Part shown: in pieces, positions 57,190 through 64,000 of the stretch | Numbering within the stretch: position 1 is the stretch's first letter | Layout: the number at the start of each line of letters is the position of its first letter | Assembly (NCBI GenBank): GCA_023105745.1 | Contig: JALGQZ010000008.1 | Coordinates: 24,317,866-24,381,865 of the forward strand | Direction: 5' to 3' | Origin: Austropuccinia psidii | Taxonomy: Eukaryota; Basidiomycota; Pucciniomycetes; Pucciniales; Sphaerophragmiaceae | Length of the DNA: 64,000 bases | Position numbers and translations under genes: made by a program | Notes under the pieces: model-generated | What the model saw: only the letters and a program-made list of their open reading frames with translations | Database searches by the model: none | What the model was told of the DNA's origin: nothing

Positions 57190-58097
57190 GAATTGTATCT
57201 CAAGGAAATAGCTTGATCTCAATCTTAGACAAAAGGGCTTAATTTAATGAAGAAATAATTAGGAAACCACCAAGGTTTTTGTGACCCTTCGTGCTTTTAT
57301 TTAAAAGTCTTTTATTGATGTGGAACTGGATAAATAGAATAAAATACTCCATTCAATCAGATGGATCTGGACAAAGAGAAAAATGCCATAGAAGAGCCAA
57401 AGCAACAAACTCATGTTCAAGCAATGCAAATCAAGAGGGGTCCAGTATTTCTCCCCTTTAACCAAGTTACTCACTAGTATTCATTTTAAGAAGTACACAT
57501 AACCAATTAAGAGTAATTTATTAAGCTTTGAAACACTTGATAGAATAATCCAGAGATACAACAGTTTAATCAGAATAACAGGTGCAGAGAAGCAAAGGAG
57601 GAAAAGGAAAGTATTCTGATCCTCTTTCAGGGGATCCATGTATTCTTAATCACACTTCCTGAGCCTTCTGTGCCAGAAGGATGCCATAGGTATCTTAGTA
57701 CAATAAACTACCTGGAATTTCAAAGAGAAAGTAAAAAATGAAGTTTGGATCAAGAACCAAAGTCTGTTTGAAATGTAAAAATATAACACAATACAGACAT
57801 ATAACCCTCCTTAGCAAAATCAGGAGGACAAGTCCCATCTGTAAGAATACAACAGTCATCATGCTACTAAACAGCAACTTTATATTTTGAATCTTCCTTT
57901 TAAATCTCAATAATTAGAATTTGTAGATTAGTTCTTATTAATATACTTTTTACTGGAGGGTTTGTGTGACTAGCACATTTTTTCCTCATGTTTTAACTGA
58001 TTTCCTTTTCCTTTGTCTAATTTAAATACCCTCTTGCCCTCCCTGAATCAATTCATTACTAAGCTTTTTACTCCTTTCAATTACCTTCCCAAAGGTT
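57190..58097. repeat. Old repeat E6, copy 2 (uninterrupted)
   Basis: Aligns with 9770-10289 followed directly by 14155-14530, so it shows the state before T1 inserted. It is itself cut at 58097 by the G2b LTR. Type unknown. Confidence 0.7.
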
Positions 58098-59724
58098 TGT
58101 CACAGGGGCTCTTATGGAAGAAAGAGTGGCCTGGCACTCAGGAATCAAGAACTCACTTGGAGGGCTCCAACATAATAAGGAAATAAAAAGGAATATATTT
58201 CTTTAAGAAGAATAAGAGTAAAGACAAGTGTGCCAAAGATAAAAGAAAGGGGAAGCTGATGGAAAAGATAAGAAGAAAGCCAAAATCCAAAGAGCCAACC
58301 AAATGAATCCTCAATTAAATATTTCAACCTTTCAGAAAGAAAAATGTACTTAGTAAGGGATATGACCACCAATATCTACTGAAAGGCAAAGAAGAAAAGG
58401 TGCAAATGACTTACTTAATATTATCATTATTTACTTTAATAAATGAAAAGAAAATAAGGGTAAAAATAAATCCAATATATTAATCAACTGGGGAAAAAGT
58501 CCCCAGGGCAGAAAATGCGGCCAGTATATGTGAGAAAGCTGAAGACTGATCCTGGAGGGTTGATCCCTGGCTGCATTGACTGTTTTGGGTCAATACAGAT
58601 CTGGCCATCTTGAAAATTGAACTGTGTGATGGAATTCCAACAGTGGAATATGAATTGGTCCAAAAGGGCCAAGGCCATACAGCTTGCTTGATTACAGCCT
58701 GTATGGTCCAATTGAGTTATCCAAGGGATACTGAAGTACTTGATGCCATGCCAACTGATTTGATTATTCTTAATGTCTTTGAATTACCCCTTGACTGATC
58801 CTGTAATGAAAATAACAACCTACCTCCTGCAGAACCAGGGGGTGGGAGTCCTTGAATGATCTGCTGATAGCCACCATGGATTACAAGACTGCATGGCTGA
58901 GAAGTTTTCCTTCAAAATGGGTGGTGGATTTGAGTACTAGAGTTGGAATGACATAATTTGGTGCTGAGAACATCAGCAACCATTGGATTGCTGAGGAAAA
59001 ATGGTAAATAATGGTATATAATACCATATATGTACTATCCTTGGTTCCCGCATAATAAGTCCAATTGAGTTGAAGTTGGGTTTTTCCCTGATCTTGAGGG
59101 GAACCCTTTTATGAAGGTGACTGGGGGCCTCTGGTTACTGCCAGAGGCCATCGTTGAAGTCTTGAGGGGAAACATCCCCTGTGGTCATTTTGGGTCCCCT
59201 GGGATTTGAGGCCAAGACATGATTTTCTGGGGTCTTCAGGGGATCAGGTGGATCAACTTGTGGTTTGGGACCCAACTTTCCTTGGGGAAACTGATAGGCC
59301 CCCTTGGCACCTTTTTCCTCATTGGATTTAGGCCAAAAGGGGCCTAAACGGTCCCATGGTCTGTACAGACCACAGATTACGGCCCACAGGCCGTAGACAC
59401 CATAGGGGGCCTAGATTGCCCAAAAAGGCCATTTAGGCCCTTGACCCAATAATCAAAAGGGTAGTGCCCAGGGGCCAGAGGCCCCTGGAAGGCTGACAGG
59501 ACCCCCAGGCCAAAAACAAGGGGTACTGGCCTGGGGGTTGGTGAGGTGGATTATTGGCCAGGAGGCCAATGAGAGAAGGATATGGCCTGAGGCCATGGGA
59601 GGCCAGTGAGAATGGATATCACCCAAGTTCTATTAGACATACAGAGAGCCCATTTGGCCATAAAAGGGGTTCAGGCTTGATTTGCAGCAAACACCCATTG
59701 GGGTCATTACACATGCTTGTAACA
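58098..59724 (-). repeat. G2b 3' LTR (1627 bp)
   Basis: TGTCACAGGGGC at 58098 to TTGTAACA at 59724. Diverged from 20385-21914 but collinear at both ends. Its middle (59090-59560) is richer in GC, with repeated AGGCCxxxGGGGCC-like words. Confidence 0.85.
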
Positions 59725-60499
59725 GTATCCCCCACCTTGAATGGTGAGCTCCTGAGCACCAAACCAAGGTAGAAGCCTGTTGAGGCTGTTGAAGAGGATT
59801 AGACGTAGAGAATCCTGAAGCATTGAATATTGAAAACAATTTTATACATTGATAAGGGGTTGGCATGTGACATGAGGATGATTTGGTCTTCCTTTGACAG
59901 TTGGCTTTGAAACTTTGGAGAATTGAGCTGACTTGAAAAATTTGGCATTAAGAATATAGAAAGAAAGGTTTTGAAAAAGTATAAAGAGAGAAAAACTAAG
60001 AAATATAAAAGAAAAAAAGAAAAATAATTAAAGAGAAATGAAATATTGAGGGGATTCCAATCTTGATCACAGAAATGGACAGCTGATTTAAATTGGCCAA
60101 GGACCTGGAAAACAATATTTGATGCCAGGTGCTCACAGATTGGTCAAGGTGATGTTTTGAAAGATTGTAGCTCCTCAGGGAAGTGCACATCAGGAGAGGA
60201 ACTTAATTTTGGTAGTTTCCACTCCTGCCAGTGCCATAAAAAATAAAAAAAATTTCTAAAGGAATGAATTTGAAGTGGAAAGACTTGGAAGTAAATTGAG
60301 AAAAAGAATGGTCCATTTTCCCAAGTGAAAATGGCAATAAATCATGGAGTTGATGTTGAAAGCCAGGCCAAAGATTTGTGTCCAAAAATTTCAGAGTGCT
60401 CACAGAGTGTCCAAGGTGATTCTTACACCAAAAGAGTAGAATACCTCTAAAGGTGCGTACCAGGAGTGGGACTTACGTTTGGTAATTCCTTGCCCCACC
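59725..60499 (-). other. G2b polypurine tract and 3' UTR
   Basis: The minus strand next to the LTR reads AAGGTGGGGGATAC (tract). The rest is noncoding and parallels 21915-22708, including the duplicated GGTGCTCACA...CAAGGTGAT motif. Confidence 0.65.
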
Positions 60500-63400
60500 A
60501 AGCACCATAAATGATCAAGCTCTTGGAGAATTGGGTCCTGGCTTTTCAGGATATAAAGAATGGAAATCCTTGATATGTTCAGGGCAATTGTTGAGGTTTT
60601 TGGCTGGTTCTCAAGTGGATCTTTCTGGGTCTTGACTGAACCCTTTCCATTCCACCAAGTACCATAATTTTCCTCTCTTGATCTTGGAATCCAGAATTTG
60701 AGAGACTTCCCATTCCTCTTCTTCATCAATGACGATTGGAGGAGGAGGCTCTTGATTCTGATTTGGGATTTTTGATGTCTTGACTGGTTCAAGGAGGGAA
60801 ATATGGAAGACTGGGTGGATGGATTTCCATTGGGATGGAAGATTGAGGTGGTAAGCATGAGTAATGACTTTCTTCAAGATTAGAAAAGGACCCAACTATC
60901 TTTCAGATAGTTTTTTGGTGGGTCTATTTTATTTGATGTTCTTGGAAGAAAGCCATACCATGTCACCAGAATTTAAAACAGGTGGACTTGCTCTTCCTTT
61001 AGCTGAATACATCTTAAACCTGTTTATGGCAACTTCAAGTTCTCTCTTGAAATCTTTCTGTAATGATTGGATTTTTGTTGATCACTTTACAGCGGGAGTA
61101 TCTTGAGTGATGTGAACTCAGTCAAAATGTGGAAATCTTCCATAAACAGTGAAAAACGGTGATTGTTTTGTTGAAGAGTGGTCAGAGTTATTGTAGGCAA
61201 ATTCGGCCAGAGGAAGCCAGGTGTTTCAATCATCTTGATGATAACTGAAATACACCCAAAGGTACTGTTCTGGTATCTGATTTACCCTCTCTGTCTGTCA
61301 ATCAGTTTCTGGATGGTAAGAAGATGACAGATCTCTTGAAATCTTGCGCTGCTGACACAGATTGGTCCAAAAGGAAGAAACAAAAAGTGAACCTCTATCA
61401 CTAACAATTCTTGAAGGCAGGCCATGCTTCAAAAAGATATTCTTCATAAATAAATGGGCCAAATCCAGTGAATTTATTGAAGATATTGTTGGAATGAAAA
61501 CTGCCATTTTTGAGAATCTGTCCACTATAACAAGAATTGAGTCAAAAGAATCTGACAGTGGCAATTGAGTGATGAAGTCCATTGAAAGGAAAATCCAAGG
61601 ACCATTTGCAATTGGAAGAGGCTTGAGGAGTCAAAACTTCTTGCAATGAATATTTTTGTTTCTTGAGCACTGTTGACAGGATGATACATAATCTTTGATA
61701 AATTGAGTCATTCCAGAGCAGTGGAAATCCCGCTTGACAAGTTTGAGAGTCTTCTCTTGACCAGGGTGTCCAGCTAGAGGAGAATCATGACGCTTTTGAA
61801 GAATGCTGAGCTGAATTGTGAGGTCATTTGGGAGTGCCACCTGATCTTTGAATAAAAGAAGTTGGGAAGAGGAATCAAGAGAATAATCTTGAACAGATTT
61901 ACCTTTACCCAATTCTTGAATGATACTTCTGTACTGAGGATCTTTCCATAATTTCTTCTGAATTGATTCAATCAAATTTGAAAAACATTCCACCTTTACT
62001 GCAAAAAAGCTTGAGGGTTGTACTTCATATTGCTTAATGATTTTCTGAAAATTCATTGAATTCTTGCTAATGAAATCCTCCCCCTCTCTGGATAAACGTT
62101 GTCCCAACATGATAAGGCATCCAGGGCAGTAAGTGATAGAGAAATGAAGTTCAGCCCAGCGGGCATGACGGTGAGTAAGAAATTTTGATTAAATGAAGTA
62201 TTGCAAGGAAGAGTTATTGGTGAGAATTTTAAATGGGGAAGAGAGTGAAAGAAGAAAAGCCCTCCAACGCTTGAGAGCCCGGACTATTCCAAAGAGTTCC
62301 TTGTTGTGAATCCCATAGTTGAGCTCTTCTGGAATATGCTTGCGGCTATCAAATGCAATGGGATGTTTTCCTGAGTAAGAAACCTGACTCAGTACAGCAA
62401 CCAGGGCATAATATGAGGCATTGGTCTCCACAATGGTGGGTAGAGAAGGATTGGAGCTGTGGTGCAGGCCTCTTTGAGTTGATTAAGCTGACTAAGAGCT
62501 TTCTCATTGAGGTGAAAACACAAATCTTTCTTGAGGAAACTGGTGAGTGAACTAATCTTCTTTTAATAATTCTTGATGAAACAAAGGTAGACATAAATAT
62601 CAATAAGACCATGGAAAGTATCATTGACAAGATTTTTAAAAGAGGCAGGAGCATTGGTGAGTTCAAATGGCATAACCAAATACTCATGACTGCCATATTT
62701 AGTCCTAAAAGCTGTCAAGTGTTCATCACCTTCCTTGATTCTGAGCAGCTTATATGCACCACACAAATCAATCTCGGACCATTAAAAACAGTGAGAATCT
62801 GGTTCATAGGAGGAACAGAATACCTTTCCTTCCTAGCAACAGCATTGAGTTTGTGGTAATAAACACACAAACAGGGGCCACCATCCTTCTTTTTGACAAA
62901 AAGAACAGGTTCCTCTGTCAAAGAGGAGCTTGGACAGATGAAACCTTTCTCTACATTCTTCAAAATGTAGTCCCTGAGTGTATCTGACTCTTGGTTTAAT
63001 AAAGAGTAAATCACTCCAACCAGAGGTAGAGACCCCTCCAGCTCAATATGATGATCACAGGCATGGTGAGGAGGAAGTTTTTCTACTTTCACCTTGGAGA
63101 ATAAATCCAAGTAATGGTGAGAAACAGAAGAAACAACCTGAATCACGGTTTCTATTCCTTCTGGATCTTCCTCTTAATCCCATAACTCCTCCAGGGAGTC
63201 ATGATAAGATGAAGGAGGGAGTTCCATATTCCCAAAGAAGAGGTTAAGTGAAGATATAGAATTATCTTCTCCAAAATCTTGAATCTCTTTGAAGAATTCA
63301 TCTCTAGACTACAGTAATGACATATGGGAATTAAGGGAAGGAATATGGACAGAAGTTGGGAAGGATGGTGTTCTAGAATCACCAACCAGAGCTGCACATC

Positions 63401-63887
63401 ATTTAGAGGAAAAAGTCATTACTGAAAGATTTTGAAGGATAATAATAGTCCTTATGATTAGAATTAAAGGTGATCAGCCCTTGCCTGCAATCAATAGATG
63501 GATTCAAATAATTAAGAAAGTCAAAGCCCAATATGAGGTCTTCCCCCTTGGGAGTATCAATGACTAAAAAGTCCCATTCAAGCCTTGGGAATGAAGGAAG
63601 CTCAACCATATATTTGTTATTGTGAGTCACAAATAAGGAAGGGGACTAAGAGGAGTCCAAAATGATAAGAGGCATCTTCTCTGGGAGCTCTGACATAGTA
63701 AAAGAATACTTGTGAAAAAACTGCTTTGCAATAAATGAGTTGGTAGCACCAGAATCAATGAGAATACTGTAGAAAACATCAGAGAAAGAAGAACAAAACA
63801 AACAAAGAATTCAAGAGAATTCTCAACACCAGTATTCAAAATGCACAATTGTGCTCTGGATAGAAAACAGTGAAGACCACTGAACAC
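60500..63887 (-). pseudogene. G2b pol remnant with RT active site deleted
   Basis: From right to left: protease (LIDSGAT read near 63740 in a broken frame; DLILGFDFLNYLNPS ~63520); RT N-terminus 62715-63146 (ELEGSLPLVGVIYSL, EPVLFVKKKDGGP); RT middle near 62700 (RTKYGSHEYLVMPFELTNAP); RNase H 62189-62431; integrase finger (HDSPLAGHPGQEKT ~61780, CQQCSRN ~61670) and core 61298-61582 (SMDFITQLPL, SDRGSLFVSSFW); chromodomain 60560-60895 (EEEEWEVSQILDSKIKRG, WKGFSQDP). At about 62580 the chain jumps from DIYVYL to CFIKNY; compared with G2a some 90 residues, including YLDD, are gone. Many stops besides. Confidence 0.85.
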
Positions 63888-64000
63888 AAAATGATCTTCA
63901 CTCAGGCTTTTTCCTGGCTGGAAAATCTGCCTGAAAGTTGGGTGAGCTTGTTTTGAGGTCTTTCAAAACAGGACTCAAGACTATGCTTCCCACCACAATA

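Larger units (their letters stand above)
58098..64000 (-). mobile_element. Gypsy element G2b (runs off the window)
   Basis: Second G2 copy, minus strand: 3' LTR 58098-59724, polypurine tract, 3' UTR, then chromodomain, integrase, RNase H, RT and protease leftovers up to the window edge. The left flank is AGGTT; the right end is outside. Confidence 0.87.

Noticed and set aside
59554..59866. ORFs within the G2b LTR
   Set aside because: GC-richer LTR sequence gives chance frames on both strands; the sister LTR does not preserve them.

Overview
The window looks like a repeat-swollen fungal genome, most likely a rust fungus (Pucciniales; the retroelement polyproteins resemble those I know from Austropuccinia psidii and relatives). 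That assignment rests on recalled family resemblance, not on a search. The DNA is AT-rich. It is almost wholly Ty3/Gypsy, Ty1/Copia and LINE (Tad1-like) retrotransposons nested inside one another, and only one stretch (about 26.4-28.7 kb) looks like non-transposon, gene-bearing sequence. No prokaryotic features were seen.

Layout. 1-9187: a nearly intact chromodomain Gypsy element (G1, minus strand) with ~1.42 kb LTRs, a 1829-aa gag-pol frame and an upstream spliced frame that overlaps it. 9188-16268: AT-rich DNA with an old repeat (E6) split by a TG...CA LTR-like element (family T), itself split by an inverted copy of the same family. 16330-26240: a decayed Copia (C4) whose 5' LTR was hit by another Copia (C3, TSD TATCC), which carries a truncated Gypsy (G2a). 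26798-27593 (minus): a four-exon gene model for a 137-aa secreted protein with an RNase T1/U2-like Glu-Arg-His pattern. 28745-47933: one LINE insertion bounded by a 13-bp duplication. It holds Copia C2 near its A-tail (C2 carries an intact Copia C1 and a family-T element), and a G1 solo LTR in its ORF1. 47934-48939: flank. 48940-54846: decayed plus-strand Copia C5 with its own insertion. 54847-58097: AT-rich DNA with further T and E6 copies. 58098-64000: a second G2 Gypsy (G2b) running off the window, lacking its RT YxDD box.

How the parts work together. Removing the insertions in order, using target-site duplications and reading-frame continuity, restores the older layers: LINE, then C2 and the G1 solo LTR, then C1 and T2. 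G1 and C1 keep long open frames and are the only elements that look recently active. C2, C3, C4, C5, G2a, G2b and the LINE are broken by stops, frameshifts or deletions. The three related minus-strand Copias (C1, C2, C4) share an unusual primer-binding region resembling the anticodon arm of a tRNA, and C1 and C2 share a pol stop codon made by the first bases of the LTR.

All splice sites, LTR borders and similarities were read by eye, so coordinates of decayed elements are approximate.
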